In this document: positions 33,971 to 45,665 of the stretch, piece by piece
How the letters are laid out: the number at the start of each line of letters is the position of its first letter
Numbering within the stretch: position 1 is the first letter of the stretch
Origin: Molanna angustata
Taxonomy: Eukaryota > Arthropoda > Insecta > Trichoptera > Molannidae
Length of the DNA stretch: 64,000 bases
Reading direction: 5' to 3'
NCBI GenBank assembly: GCA_963576475.1
Contig: OY754970.1
Span: 34,908,619-34,972,618 of the forward strand
Notes under the pieces: model-generated
Databases searched by the model: none
Told to the model about the DNA's origin: nothing
The model's input: the letters and a program-made list of their open reading frames with translations, nothing else
Translations under genes and position numbers: made by a program

Positions 33971-34084
33971 ATAATGTACAAAAATATAAAATTAAAATAT
34001 TCCCGAAAAGTTAAAATTTATAAACATCAACATTTTATTTTCATTCTAGTAATTACATCTTTCTTCATCTTACATACATTCTTT

Positions 34085-34384
34085 CGAATGAAAGTGAACA
34101 CATTGAGATGGTTCGGTCACATGGGGAGAATGAATGAGGAGCGCCTGACGAAGAAAATATACAGAGCGGAAAGGAATGGAATGAGAGGTCGGGGACGCCC
34201 AAGAAAGGGATGGCACGACCATGTGATCGAAATTTTGAAAAACGGAAATATTATAAGTGTGAGCAATAGACGAACATGTATGAGACGATGTATGAATGTG
34301 GATGAGGCGAGGGATGCGTGCCAGGATAAAAATATGTGGCGTTCGGTTCTCTCTGCCTACCCCGCAAGGGACATGGCGTGATGG
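34085..34384 (+). pseudogene. LINE type A, ORF2 C-terminus (best copy)
   Basis: An open frame (33974-34381) ends with the tail found after RT in a widespread arthropod LINE group: LRWFGHMGRMNEERLTKKIY, GRGRPRKGWHDHVIEIL, RRTCMRRCMNVDEARDACQD and KNMWRSVLSAYPARDMA, then stop. The upstream part of the frame is AT-rich and unrelated. The RT domain itself is absent, so this is a 5'-truncated fragment. Relatives are at 26640, 53915 and 63360(-). Confidence 0.85.
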
Positions 34385-34424
34385 TATGTACATATGTAAG
34401 TAACTTTTTATTTTTATTGACATT

Positions 34425-34795
34425 TTTTCAACATCTCAATAGAAAAGTTGGGATATTGTAAAAGAAAAAGGAACTCGAGGCACCTACAGGGCTTACGACC
34501 TGTCATCGGCTGGTTTACGTGATCACTTTATGCGCTTGCGCAACGTTCACCAATTTTGCCTTCTTATTGAGTTCCCTTATCAATGTAAATTTTGAAAGTT
34601 AGTTAGGAACTCAATAAGAAAAAATTGAAAAATTAATTTATTTGTAAACAATGAAACAACAACAGTGCTTATACCTAAATTAGATGACGGTGTCACGCAC
34701 AGATGTCACCCCTGAACTGCCCCAAAAATATTATTTCATTTTTGGTTTGTTTACCTACTTGTACAAATGTGTATGTTAATCGAATATTCTTTTTT
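34425..34795 (+). repeat. Dispersed repeat F, copy B
   Basis: Begins just after the LINE type A stop and shares CTTACGACCTGTCATCGGCT, TTACGTGATCACTTTATGCG, TTCTTATTGAGTTCCCTTAT, ATGACGGTGTCACGCACAGA and GTTTGTTTACCTACTTGTAC with copy A at 17245. Confidence 0.75.
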
Positions 34796-35639
34796 AATTG
34801 AATATTCTATCAACGTTTTATATTACTTCTTGTAAAAATTAAAACATAAATAAAGTGATATGCACTAAATATCGCCAACGCGGTTATATAACCGGTATTG
34901 CATTTCGACGAACATCGTCAGAATGGATTTGATATTAACTACAGTATGTTTCATGATGTCATTGTGGATGTATCGTTATAAAAGATTGAACAAAATGAAC
35001 ATATTCATGAGTAGATTAATTCTGAACTGAGCGTAAGCAACATTTTAACAAACAAGGAGACAAAACTCCACACAACAAGGGCTCATTCCGTATTCAATGA
35101 TGCATACCTACAACAACCCTCCCGTAACCATCCGCAAGAGGTCAATCTCTTCCACCCCTCGATACAACGCAATGCTGAAAGGCAAAATGAGCTCAACCAA
35201 AATCAAAACCATTATGATACAAACTCTCCACTGGCTTAGGATCTTAATAATTATAATAATTATCTTAGGAAAATGAAGTTAAAATAAACTAATAATTTAT
35301 CCACAACAGAACTTTCGAGCTGTACGCGCCTGTTTTATTTTTTCTCAAAAAAATAAGAAAAAAATGTGGTAAAAAAAATCGGTCATGACAGAAATCGGCC
35401 GTATCAGCCGAAACGATCGTTCTGTAAAAAGAAAATTGAATTATGGAACATAGATAGATCAAAATTATATATAATCCTGCAATTCTCAACTACATATTTA
35501 AAAATCTGACTTAAACAGACAAATTACCAATGTCCAGGTTCCAATAAAATAATATGTCCAATATGTAACAAAAAAAATATATTTATTTTTTTAAGACAAA
35601 TTTGACCCCTTCAGGTGAACATAATTTGTATAGACTCAC
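34796..35639. other. Unassigned AT-rich stretch
   Basis: CGTCAGAATGG near 34917 echoes a word in the inverted repeat at 48652. A moderately balanced block at 35035-35230 has no open frame. No gene recognised. Confidence 0.35.
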
Positions 35640-36045
35640 TTATTGAGACAGTGGTGTCACGAGAAAAAAAAAACAATTCCGCGCACAAGGGCACCCGGGT
35701 TAAAATTTATACTGAAACTTTTTTCGATATTACGACGGCGGCGGCGGGGATGCGATGGCGGCGTAACGGAGAGCAGATTCATATTTAAATTTTTATATAT
35801 TTTTCTGCGTCGTCGCATGCGTACGTCAGCTAAAACACACGAATGGCTCGGTTTTTCCACCGCACCAGGCAGATAGTTTACATTCAAATGATCGCATTGG
35901 GGCCCCCCCACGGTATGGTGAGGACCGGGCCCCAGGGGGTTGTGGGGAAAGGAAAACGCCCGAGAACCCAACGGAGAGAATATACGAAATCGGATAGCAG
36001 ACAGGCTATAACCCAAGTTCGTGTGGATGATGATTTGATATGAAT
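35640..36045. promoter_or_regulatory. GC-rich single-copy island
   Basis: Contains a CGGCGGCGGCGGGGATGCGA stretch near 35735 and a C/G-rich block near 35900. Frames on both strands (66-119 codons) overlap one another and show no family. Candidate regulatory or conserved non-coding DNA. Confidence 0.3.
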
Positions 36046-36650
36046 TTCGCCAACCAATATATCTAGAGTTACCAAACGTCCTGCATGAACGGGACTTTTA
36101 ACGTATTTTACCATCGCGTCCCGTATTACTAACCGACATGTCCCGTATTTATCTCGTTTTTCAACAATTTCGACAAAAGACGGAAATGGTGCAGAGCTGA
36201 ATGTATAATAAATAACCTTTTTATTTAACGGGCGCTACAATCTCTATCCTTTAAGAAGTCAGCTGTTAGAATATGCGTAAAATGTTTTTAACTATCTATA
36301 TATCTTGAAGAGATCACATCAGAGGTTTTTCGTAAACTCACATACCACTCAATTTTGGGAACGTTATTGGATATATTGTCCTTCTTATCCCCGAGATTAC
36401 TGCTCTTCGACCAACACAAGGGCTTATTACGCAGCATATTTCATACCATAACCACTAAGAGTCTAACACAACACCTCCGAGGGGTGCCGGCAATGCTGTG
36501 CTGCACGACGGAAGAATCAGCTGTACTGCAACGAAAATAAAAAGCTGGGTCATTAAATTTGACAGTCAATGGATCATCCAGGTGTCGCACCGAAAAACAT
36601 ATCACCTACGCACTAATGTATCCAAATGGGAACTTTTGATCACTGTATTT
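36046..36650. other. Unassigned stretch with CGTCCCGTATT words
   Basis: ACGTCCTGCATG, GCGTCCCGTATTACT and CATGTCCCGTATTTAT near 36075-36150 form three degenerate repeats. Nature unknown. Confidence 0.3.
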
Positions 36651-36653
36651 TAC

Positions 36654-37080
36654 ATTGTTGTTGCTTTTGTTTTTATTTCTATTAATTTTGTTATCACTTT
36701 TGCTTTTATTTTTGTTATTATTACTTTGTTACTACTTGATATTAATTTAGTTATTACTTTTATTTTGGTTGTTATTACTTTTATTTTTTATCTATAATTA
36801 AAAGTAAAGACTTTTTGATTCTACATTATTTTTTTATTTTGCGCGATAGGCCTATTTCGCCTTGTTAGGGCATTAACTAGCTTATAAGCTAGTTAATGCC
36901 CTAATAAGGCGAAATAGGCCTATCGCGCAGAATAAAAAAATAATGTAGAATCAAAAAGTCTTTACTTTTAATTATAGATAAAACTTATAATGGAATTCTA
37001 CCAAATAAAAACTTCGTCGATAATTACTTTTATTTTTGTTTTGTAGTTAGTTTGTTACTACTTTTGGTAATACTTGTTTC
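36654..37080. repeat. TTATTACTTTTATTTTTGTT low-complexity tract, split by fold-back
   Basis: Degenerate repeats of a TTATTACTTTTATTTTTGTT-like word occupy 36654-36786 and resume at 37015-37075. The fold-back element lies between the two halves, consistent with insertion into a pre-existing tract. Confidence 0.6.
36787..37013. mobile_element. Fold-back element FB, copy 1
   Basis: Long inverted repeat: from TTTTATCTATAATTAAAAGT at 36787 to its inverse ending 36983, about 98-bp arms meeting at CTAGCTTATAAGCTAG with only a few mismatches. An asymmetric 30-bp extension (TTATAATGGAATTCTACC ... ACTTCGTC) runs to about 37013 and is shared with copy 2 at 46507-46745. Arms contain GATAGGCCTATTTCGCC. 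Confidence 0.85.
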
Positions 37081-37539
37081 CATACGTTTGTAAAGTACAG
37101 TATGTCGATGAATAAATTATTATTATTAAATTTGCACCAAGTACCAAGAAGCCGCTGCCGGGGGTTCCCTCTCCCCCTGTTACTCGTATTGGTGATAAAA
37201 ACCGAGACTTCATCATATTATTATATTGTGATTCTAGCAACACAAATTGGCGGGAATCTCACCACAATACATGATGTGATGACTCAAAATGAACCTTCGC
37301 CGCGAGTGACGAGTTACCGTCGAGCAATATACTTAGGCTTCTGCTTGGCTCTTTCAGAGGTAATAATTGAACGGGGCACCGACATTTACCCCCAGAATCC
37401 TAGGGTGGGGCTGGGGCCATCTTCAACTTTACTAGCTAGTTTTTAACAGAATCTAAGAAGCCAGACACGTTTTTAACATCATATCGAAAAGGCGCGTAAA
37501 TCGATAACGGCCTTGTGTTGCGACACGAGGATCTCCTAC

Positions 37540-37710
37540 ACATTATATTGAAGAAAATGGAGGGATGGACTGGCAAAGGGCATCCTCGCTAGAATTATCT
37601 TGAACAGATGTCCCACGTTATGAATTGTACATAGCTAAAGACCGAGTGGAGTGGAGAAAAAGATGCATTACTCGGCTGTCAACCAATCTCCAAGTTTTGA
37701 ACTGTAGAAA
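37540..37710 (+). pseudogene. LINE C-terminal relic (unassigned LINE)
   Basis: Frame-shifted plus-strand reading GWTGKGHPR then, in another frame, YIAKDRVEWRKRCITRLSTN resembles the GRGRPR ... AKDRxxWRR arrangement at the end of LINE ORF2 proteins. Too decayed for a clade. Confidence 0.45.
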
Positions 37711-38635
37711 AAGTGATGTCTATATTATGTCATGCAGCAGAAAGTGTTAAAACGATCCGAAATGGTTCCTAGAAATTATGGCAACCCTAGACATATATAT
37801 CTCTACATACAAACTGTCTGCCACTACCTATTATAGAGTTCCATTCTCATCTTCTGCGGAAATCACAGATTATGTATATTTTAATATTCATGTCAACGAA
37901 ACGATGTTTTGCAGTTGATAGGGAAAATTCGAATATATATTCCCAAGGCTGAATTACAACTATATCGTGCTGTTGTTATTCGTAATCCGCGAAAAACGAC
38001 ATGTTTGATCCACACATTTTGCTGACGATAATGTAGTACTGAAGAAAATCGGAGACCAACTGCACTAAGTGACAAAATTTGCAGTCGGGTCGATTTTTTC
38101 TTGTGTTCCACCTCGTATCTCTAGATACAGTTATTTACTAATTATGACGATTAAATTCCAATTAAAATGTTTTCACAATGCACAAAATTTACATTGTTGA
38201 CAAGATAATTGTTGACGTTTTGTAAGGTGTATTTGCATATTTACCTTTTGCAAACATGTTTGCTAAAAAAAATAATTTCTTAAATAAAAAATTCAAAATT
38301 GTTTATTTAATTGTTCTTTCAACATCCCTACCCATAGAACTAGACACACTCCTCTTTTCCGCCTAACCACTCAACACACTAACTATGTATGCTCAACATG
38401 CAAAAAAGTACAGAATCTGTAATACATTACATACAATAACTAGGCATTTCCAAGAGATCGACATATTCTTACTTAGCGCCCCCACATTTAAAAAATATCA
38501 AACTTAAAATTTCATCCTCATAATCAAACTCAACACTTATAAAATCATAATACAAAATCATTCTTAATGTATCTTAATATACAACAATAACTTCAGCGAC
38601 ATCCTGTAATTGGCTTTATTTTTTTTTATAAATAA
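37711..38635. other. Unassigned AT-rich stretch
   Basis: A 72-codon minus frame (37893-38111) has no family likeness. No repeat structure was recognised. Confidence 0.4.
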
Positions 38636-38802
38636 AAAATGAATATGTCCTTGTTAAACAAGTACATATACATCTTCCTATGTTCCCTAAAATAAGCATA
38701 AATGCTTGTGCTATAGGTGAACGAAATCGGTCAAGGCAGGATTCGAACTCGCGATCACTGGATCACCAGCCCAGCGCGCTAACCGCTCTGCAATCGACAA
38801 TC
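38636..38802 (-). mobile_element. SINE-1 (minus), full length
   Basis: The tRNA-like head has loop CTGGTGA (GGT at anticodon positions, again threonine type), B box AGTTCGAATCC, body CTTGACCGATTTCGTTCACC and tail GTACTTGTTTAACAAGGACA then A-rich. The first bases of the acceptor arm are altered. Confidence 0.85.
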
Positions 38803-39654
38803 TAAATATTAATCAAATCATCTTTATTTTATATAATTTATTATATGCTGTATGTTGTTCTCTAAATAAATAAATAATTATAAACCAATATTAATGCACT
38901 TATTTTCTCTCATTGAATAAAATCCTTATAAATTTAAATAATTTTGAGTATCATAGAAATCATTGGAATGTGTAAAAAACACTTCACAAAGTCTACATAT
39001 AGAAATGCTACTGTACAAGATTTTTTTTCTGTCATATAAAAGAAGATACTGGTGAGTGTATCGTCGGAGACCATATAGCCTGTAGATGCTGGAGACTGTG
39101 ATATGTGGGAAAATTGTCAGGAGACGCCGCAAATGTAACACCCGTCCGAGCAACACTTTATTCATGTAACATTCTTTCTTTGACCGTTATTAAATCCACT
39201 TCAATTCGACGGAATGCGAGTGGATTTGCTCCGCAGACATTTGCCTCACCCGCCTTGGGACAGTTTTACAATACCGAGTATTAGCCCCAATAGCGAGCCC
39301 TCTTGTGACATCAAATAAATGCTAAACTTCACAATAATGTCAACATTACAATATAAACAAAGGCCGCGACAATTATTATAGAAACAATAAAAATAAAACG
39401 GTTTATTTTATCGCTTGTAGGCTGTTTAGCTCGAGAGAGAAGTATAAAATTCACAAATTAGCCGTCAAATAGTACCTATATAATACGTCTTTCTTCTAAG
39501 CGTCATGACTGATCCGCCACCGCAGGACGGTCTAGGCTGATCGAAGGGTTTCGAAGACTCTGTAACGGAATTAAAAAGGTCACTCCATCGATTCGATAAG
39601 CGACCCCTGGATCTTTTAACCTCCACGTTTCCCATTACTAAGAGCTTCTTGAAG
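38803..39654. other. Unassigned stretch with two small balanced blocks
   Basis: Blocks at 39180-39330 and 39480-39650 have balanced composition (for example CCATCGATTCGATAAGCGAC) and no repeat relatives here. They could be conserved non-coding DNA. No coding frame. Confidence 0.3.
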
Positions 39655-39661
39655 TTATCAC

Positions 39662-39750
39662 ACTGGTTAGTTAGAAGAAATTGCCATATAACAATAAACT
39701 CGCCTCTTGCCCAGGGTGTGAGAAAGTGTTTATTATTATTATATTCATTT
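39662..39750 (+). mobile_element. SINE-3 3' fragment
   Basis: ACACTGGTTAGTTAGAAGAA, ATTGCCATATAACAATAA, CGCCTCTTGCCCAGGGTG and AAGTGTTTATTATTATTATA match the SINE-3 body. Head missing. Confidence 0.75.
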
Positions 39751-40139
39751 ACCTAATTATTAGGTAATCAGTTTTATTTATCTGATATTGTTTCTCGGGC
39801 AGATTGCCGGTAGTTGGAGAATTATCGTGATAATAGCGGAAATAAAAGAATATTATGGTCGGATATTATAAATTCCTAGCTTAAATACAGGACTTCTTAG
39901 TGAGGTGTTCATCGTACCCTAGCAATTACAATACTTATCAATAAATAACACACATACAAACACATATATGTACACACTCACGTAACTTCTAGCTCTAGTA
40001 TGTAATTGTATTTGTAACTTCCTCATTGTATTGTTAATAGTAAATAAATAAATAAATAATGTTTCCCTGTTCCATCAGTTTTTACGAAAAGATAAGTGTT
40101 TTTTCTAAGAATTATCATTGAAAAACTGGCCTTGTGATA

Positions 40140-40525
40140 AAGACTGCCATTCTGGGTAATAGGACCCCAGGACGTGTCAAGAGGCGGGTTACTCCTCATT
40201 TACATACCTCGGCCGAGCAAATTCTTCCATCTTCCATCCACCCTCTCTTCTCTCTCACATATGCGATACATCCCTCCATCCCTCCTTGCTTGCAAATTCC
40301 CCGCTCCTCCTTGCGGTATATTATTTGTCTCGAGTGTAGTGTCATTTCGGCCGACCCCAAAAAATATCGATGTAGGTAATATGTTCAATCTCACGTGCCT
40401 TGGTATCAGGATGCCATAAAGTGATATTAGGTCGCGTGTCGCACTTTTACATGTTGAGACACTGCTGGTAACCCTTTTCAAATCTCGCGCGATCCAATAA
40501 CAAGCACCACACACAGAAATCTATC
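40140..40525. promoter_or_regulatory. C-rich and balanced single-copy island
   Basis: Opens with CCCCAGGACGTGTCAAGAGG and a TCCATC-rich pyrimidine tract, then balanced sequence to the CGCGCGATCC block at 40487. Overlapping frames on both strands (81-104 codons) have no family. Candidate non-coding island. Confidence 0.3.
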
Positions 40526-41010
40526 GACAGCGATTAGAAGGGGAGAGGATGCACGACTGTCTTGTATTTATTATTAATACAAATATTTGGGCCCTTTTGT
40601 TACGTTTCCGAAAACAAATTCATATACATGGGAAATAGAAATATTTCAATAGAATAAAATAAGCCAAGCAGTTTAATACATAAAAATATACCTGTGCCCT
40701 GTTATGCGATCCTGATATTTTTTTCATTGTTTATAAATTGCGCTTTTCAAAACAAATATTAGAAAATATCGAAAGTATAATATATATTTTGACTAAAGAA
40801 TAGGCCCGTAAAAATAATCATTTTATATCGCTTTTTTAATATTTTTTTATGTTTACATTACCTAAAATATATCAAATACAGGGTGCTGGTTGAATTATGA
40901 GTGGAACTCAGATTCCGAATTAAGACCAGCAGGCTAAGTCAGTAAAAAAGTCGAGATCCGACAACGTATCGCCGCTCTTCTCGTCATGTTTACGCCCGTG
41001 ACGACAATTC

Positions 41011-41797
41011 GTAGTCACTAAGCGCTGTCGAGTTCGTAAATGCACTTATGAGTATTTGTCGCCGTTAGGCTGGCTTGCGGTACATATTTGAATTATCATT
41101 TATGGCAATACACAATATTTTCCCCATGATTTGAATAAATGTCAAATTTGTTTACATAAATTTGTTAAATAAATATAATATGGTCATATTTTTAAGCACG
41201 AAAGCAAGTTATAATACGATTAAATTAACTTCTTTTGTGTTTATTGAATGTTTTGAGTGTAATTTTAAAAATTATTTTTAATTATATTTCGATCAATTTA
41301 TCAAGTCTATGACAGCAGCGTGTTATTTTTTTACTAAAAACTACGCCGAATTTTCTTTTGTTAAGTGTTAAAATACATATGTGATAAAATAGCATACAAG
41401 AATACTTTCTCAAAATCAAAAATTATTTCAAATCTATACCTACGGAAAACATTTACGGACGCATAGAATCATCATAGAAGTATAATGTTATAATCTAAGT
41501 ACGGACGCATATTTCCATTAAATACATAACCATATAAAACTTTTGTTATGCGGTAATTAGCAATAATGGAATTACGCGGAATATTTAAAGGGTTTGAAGA
41601 ATCTCTTAAACGGCGTCGTTTAACCCGTTTATTATTATTCTCAAAATAAATATGAAATTCGGCATTGTTCGCGTAAAAAATGACATTTAATTCAACATGG
41701 CGGCGTTAGATCTTGTCTCTCGACTCGATGTCGACCCAATCTCGCCGTCAAATAAGTGGGCGAGAACGATTCCACGCATTATCTGCTTAGTGACTAC
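41011..41797. mobile_element. Possible DNA element bounded by 13-bp inverted repeats
   Basis: GTAGTCACTAAGC (41011-41023) and its exact inverse GCTTAGTGACTAC (41785-41797) bracket 787 bp with no coding capacity. Longer shared words just outside (GCAGGCT, GTCGAGATC) occur in direct orientation at 40929/41881 and 40950/41857. No target duplication is evident, so the bounds are uncertain. Confidence 0.35.
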
Positions 41798-41800
41798 CAA

Positions 41801-41838
41801 AACTGTCAAAATATCGATTAGTCGATATTTTGACAGTT
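41801..41838. repeat. Hairpin with 17-bp perfect arms
   Basis: AACTGTCAAAATATCGA, spacer TTAG, TCGATATTTTGACAGTT. It directly follows the right 13-bp inverted repeat above. Confidence 0.9.
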
Positions 41839-42692
41839 AATCTCGACATTTATCGGTCGAGATCTACTTACAGACAGCCTGCAGGCTTAAGATGGCGAGA
41901 TTCATAACGATAAATAACGTTCTTCCGTCTAATATAGTGCACAGCGCAAAAACTCATTTTCAAATTTCATCATACGATTTTCAATAATTCAAAGAATAAA
42001 AAATGAAACTCTTCAACTTCTTATTGTTCTTAATTATTTCCTCTTCGAAAAAAAACGTAGTATTAAACCAAATTTTCAATCTCAAGTCATACTCCGAAGT
42101 GCTCTGTATTAAAAGCAATTAGATTCAAGTTGCTTTTCTTTGCAACCGAGTGCTGAGAGGTTTTCAATGAAATATTTCCACACAGACCGTTGCAATATAA
42201 AATAGCTGAGGCAGGTCTTACCTGCGTTTAATTTCAATAGCTGGCATTCAAAGAAGGTTGCAATTAGCTTTTTTGTTTTTATTATTTGATTCCGCCATAC
42301 CTCCAGCTGGCGGGCCGCTACTTTTCTTGCCAATTTAACAAAACTAATGTTAATTTTCCGACGTTTTATTGGCACCAGGCATGCGAGCCTGCTTTATGTA
42401 AAGCGACCTCTCACACCGAAACTCAAAACTACAAAATGGGCCGAGCAGTTTCGATTTGAGTATCGAAAAATTATATCTTTCTTGATTCAAGTTGAACTAA
42501 CGAAATTTATTTAATTTATTAAGGAATAAATACAGTCATATTTATTTACTTATTTAAATAGATCTATATATGTATATTACAATACATACCCTAATTTTTA
42601 GACACACATAAAAAAATATTTAAATTTTTCATTATAGAGTTTTTTTCTTTATCTTCTCTGTTTTTTGTGTCATCTTCGTGATATTCTTTATT

Positions 42693-43270
42693 ATAAATAA
42701 AGCAAACTCGCTTATTAACTGCATCAGAAAAGATTTACAGAACATCACACCAGACTTAATGTTAAAAATACATACAGCATTTGTTAGATCATTGTTGGAA
42801 TATGGTTTCCAGATATGGAGTTCCCATTTTTCCAAGGACATTGACTTATTTGAGAGAGTCCAAAGACGTTTTACAAAAATTCCCAGAACACTTCGCAACT
42901 TAACATATGAGGAAAGACTTGACTTCTTAAAACTGTCAAAACTGGAATACCGAAAAGAACGTGGAGATCTTATTGAAACATTCAAAATATTATCAGGCCA
43001 TTATGACTGTATAAACAAGAAAAATCTCTTTCAATATAGACATAACACTAATTTGCGTGGCCATAGCTTAAAACTTGTGAAAAGTAGGTTCTCAACAAAT
43101 CCTCGAAACTTGGAATAAACTGCTCCAACATGTTTTCGATACTGGAAATGTTAATATTTTCAAGAATAGACTGGACTTTTTTTTGGACAAAGCAAAATAG
43201 TTACAACCAAATAATAAAATTCGACAGTGAATATAGGCACATCAGCCTTGGCTGCCTGCCTATAAATAAA
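42693..43270 (+). pseudogene. CR1-like LINE, RT C-terminus with frameshift
   Basis: Reads INKANSLINCIRKDLQNI, LKIHTAFVRSLLEYGFQIWS, DIDLFERVQRRFTKI, NLTYEERLDFLKLSKLEYRK, ERGDLIETFKIL and RGHSLKLVKSRFS, then shifts frame near 43105 and resumes ETWNKLLQHVFDTGNVNIFK, NRLDFFLDKAK, stop at 43199. RSLLEYGxQIWS, VQRRxTK and LKLxxLEYRKxRGDLI are diagnostic of CR1-group elements. The end of the sequence falls into ATAAATAAATAATAATA, a usual CR1 3' microsatellite. Apart from the one frameshift it is well kept. Confidence 0.85.
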
Positions 43271-43979
43271 TAATAATATCTAATTTTGGTTTGGAGATTT
43301 TTAAAATATAAAAATAAAATACATTATGATGTAATAAAAAAAAACTTTTCTCCCCACATCATTCAATAATCAATTTAGTACATAATAACAAAAAAAATAA
43401 TCAAAATGTTATAAACAATTATTGGATGTGTGCCTGTGATGGGAAAGAAATGGAAGAAAAAAGGATGGGAGAAGAATTAAATTTGTAATATTGATTATTA
43501 CTGGTTATTTAAAAGAAATATTAACAACTTGACAGTAAACTGCTTGTTTAAAAATTCTCGATTTGATTATTTAAATACAAGTGTTTGAAATTTGGAAATT
43601 GATTATACTAAAAAAAACAAGAGATATTCTTTTTCAATACGATTTTTCCAAAATTCAGATATTATTGAAAATATAAAACAAAATTTATTTTTAAGTTCTC
43701 TTTTTTTGTTTATTGCTATGAAGTATATTATGTGACATTACAAAGTATATGAGAAAAAAATAACACTCAATATAAGGTTTCTTAGATGAATGAGGTTCAG
43801 CAATTTATAGATTAAGAATTTACGATAACGTATTCGTATTAATAGTCAACTAAGTATTTTCTCAAACCATTCAATGTTTAATCGACAATCTTTCATAAAA
43901 GTTTATACATGGTTCAATGATCGTATTGAGAAAGTCTGACAAACGTGCATTTTCACACATGACTGTCATACTATTTAAT
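43271..43979. other. AT-rich stretch, nothing recognised
   Basis: No ORF or repeat structure supported. Confidence 0.4.
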
Positions 43980-44525
43980 TCAGATCAAAGTTCAGATCTC
44001 ACGTCTTGGACGTCACGACAAAAGTGTGCACACGGAGAGATGTATATATAAAGGTGGCATCTCTTCTTGAGTCCATAACGCTTCGTCGGATCCAGACTGT
44101 TGGGTGGGACTTGGGTGGACTGGTTCCGTGGGGATCAGACGTCGGGGGTCAAGACAGGGAGACCTCGCAAAAAAGGCAGAAAAAGTACCGGGACCGGGCT
44201 GGAGATGAAAGGGATTGATCGGTGCATTCGGATGCGTTGGCGATGCTGTCACGTCAGATTGCACGGAGCCCGGCCAAGGTTTGAGTCTGTCGCCTTGTCA
44301 CCGCGGAGGAGTTTTGAGTGAAGCCTGCATCGTCCTCCCCCCCCCACCCCACCCTCATCCGAACCTAACCCCACCCACTCCTGGTGTCTGCCCAGACAGA
44401 GACAAGTCCTAATCAATACCATGGCCGAGTGGAGAGTGGAGACTCTCTCACAATTGCAATGGGTGAAAAATAGCGGCGGTGCAGTTGGGCGGGAGACCTT
44501 ACACCCCCCCTCTGCTACCCTGATA
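43980..44525. promoter_or_regulatory. GC-rich island with TATA-like box and C9 run
   Basis: GTATATATAAAGGTGG at 44041 stands about 30 bases before GAGTCCATAACG, a TATA-to-initiator spacing, and GC-rich DNA follows for 450 bases (C9 at 44337). A 70-codon plus frame and overlapping minus frames lack any family. Possible promoter plus 5' exon of unknown gene or a regulatory island. Confidence 0.3.
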
Positions 44526-44871
44526 CTAACAGCTAGCCACTAATTGAAATGTTATACCTCCCACTCACTTAGGAGACATTTCACCGAAATGACAGACACA
44601 AGATCGTTCTACGTAAAAATAACAATTGAATTATTACCACAACACAAGTTACTATCACAACATTTTTAGTTTTTTTGTTTAAGGCAATTCACCTATAATT
44701 TTACTTAATCAGTTGATTCATTAATAGTTGTATTAAAGACAAATAAACTTCAAAAAATATTTTACTGTAGGGAATTTACTATTGATTGAAGTTATAATAA
44801 CATGATTGAAAATATGCAAAATATCATAACAAAGACTGAAAAAGTACGAAGGTATACTCTTGTATGTACAT

Positions 44872-45062
44872 CAGGGGGGCAAGTCTGGTTCAATCGGCGA
44901 AATCAAAACTCCCGTGATTACCCATATCATGGATATAATTATTATATTATGGAGTTCTACAATATCTTTAGTTGTCATAGAACTCCATACTATAATTATA
45001 TCCATGATATGGGTAATCACTGGGGTTTCGATTTCGCCGGTCGGACCAGTCTTGCCCCCCAG
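44872..45062. mobile_element. Inverted-repeat MITE M1, copy 1
   Basis: Ends CAGGGGGGCAAGTCTGGTTC and GGACCAGTCTTGCCCCCC are inverted, followed inward by CGGCGAAATCAAAAC and ATATCATGGATATAATTAT arms that meet around an ATCTTTAGTTG core. Copies: 58438-58625 (close) and 19081-19232 (diverged). Almost the whole 191 bp can pair with itself. Overlapping frames are by-products. Confidence 0.9.
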
Positions 45063-45242
45063 GAGTATATATTTACTACTCAGAAATGGTGTCCGGCAAT
45101 TTTATTTACAAATTAACCTCTTAAAAGATGATTTACCTATATAAAAGATCAGAACTCAATAATTTAAACCCGATTGCTGACAACTCTATACACTTTTGTC
45201 CTGATGTCACAACCAAGCTGCTAACTTAAAATTACTTAATGT

Positions 45243-45665
45243 GGCGGACCGCTGCGGCACAGTCGTTAAGCCGTTTGGTTTACTGTGCGGGCGTCCTGTG
45301 TTCGATCCCCATTACTTAAATTAATTTCTCACGCAAATATTCGCTAATAGTCGGCTTAGTGGTTCAGTTGGTTAGGTATCTGACTGCTGATCCAAAGGTC
45401 CCGGGTTCAATTCTCGGTGGAGACACAGTTTTTAATTGTGTTTACGGTCAGGATCTGTAAGACGATTAATATCGTAAGTCTCCATAATGTGGCAACTTGT
45501 TATTGGGTGCGTGTTAAATATATATTTGGTATAGTACCTGTTAGTTGTCCAAGAAGTAATAAAATAATATTGCTTCTCTGGGTTGGAAATACTGGTTAGT
45601 TGGAATAAATTACCATTAGGCAATTAACTAGCTACTTGCGCAGGGTGCAAGGAAGTGTTTAATAT
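45243..45665 (+). mobile_element. SINE-3 interrupted by SINE-2
   Basis: The SINE-3 head GGCACAGTCGTTAAGCCGTT, B box GTGTTCGATCCCC and CACGCAAATATT end at 45341; the body resumes at 45572 with GCTTCTCTGGGTTGG and runs to GCAGGGTGCAAGGAAGTGTT. The split falls exactly in the AAATATTGCTTCTCTGGG word that is intact at 28478-28680. Confidence 0.88.
45342..45571 (+). mobile_element. SINE-2, full length, nested in SINE-3
   Basis: The tRNA-like head GTGGTTCAGTTGGTTAGGTA and CTGACTGCTGATCCAAAGGT, B box GGTTCAATTCTC, body GACGATTAATATCGTAAGTC, GTGGCAACTTGTTATTGGGT, ACATAGTACC-like and GTTGTCCAAGAAGTAATAAA. AATATT occurs on both sides (45336-45341, 45566-45571), the likely target duplication. Confidence 0.88.
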
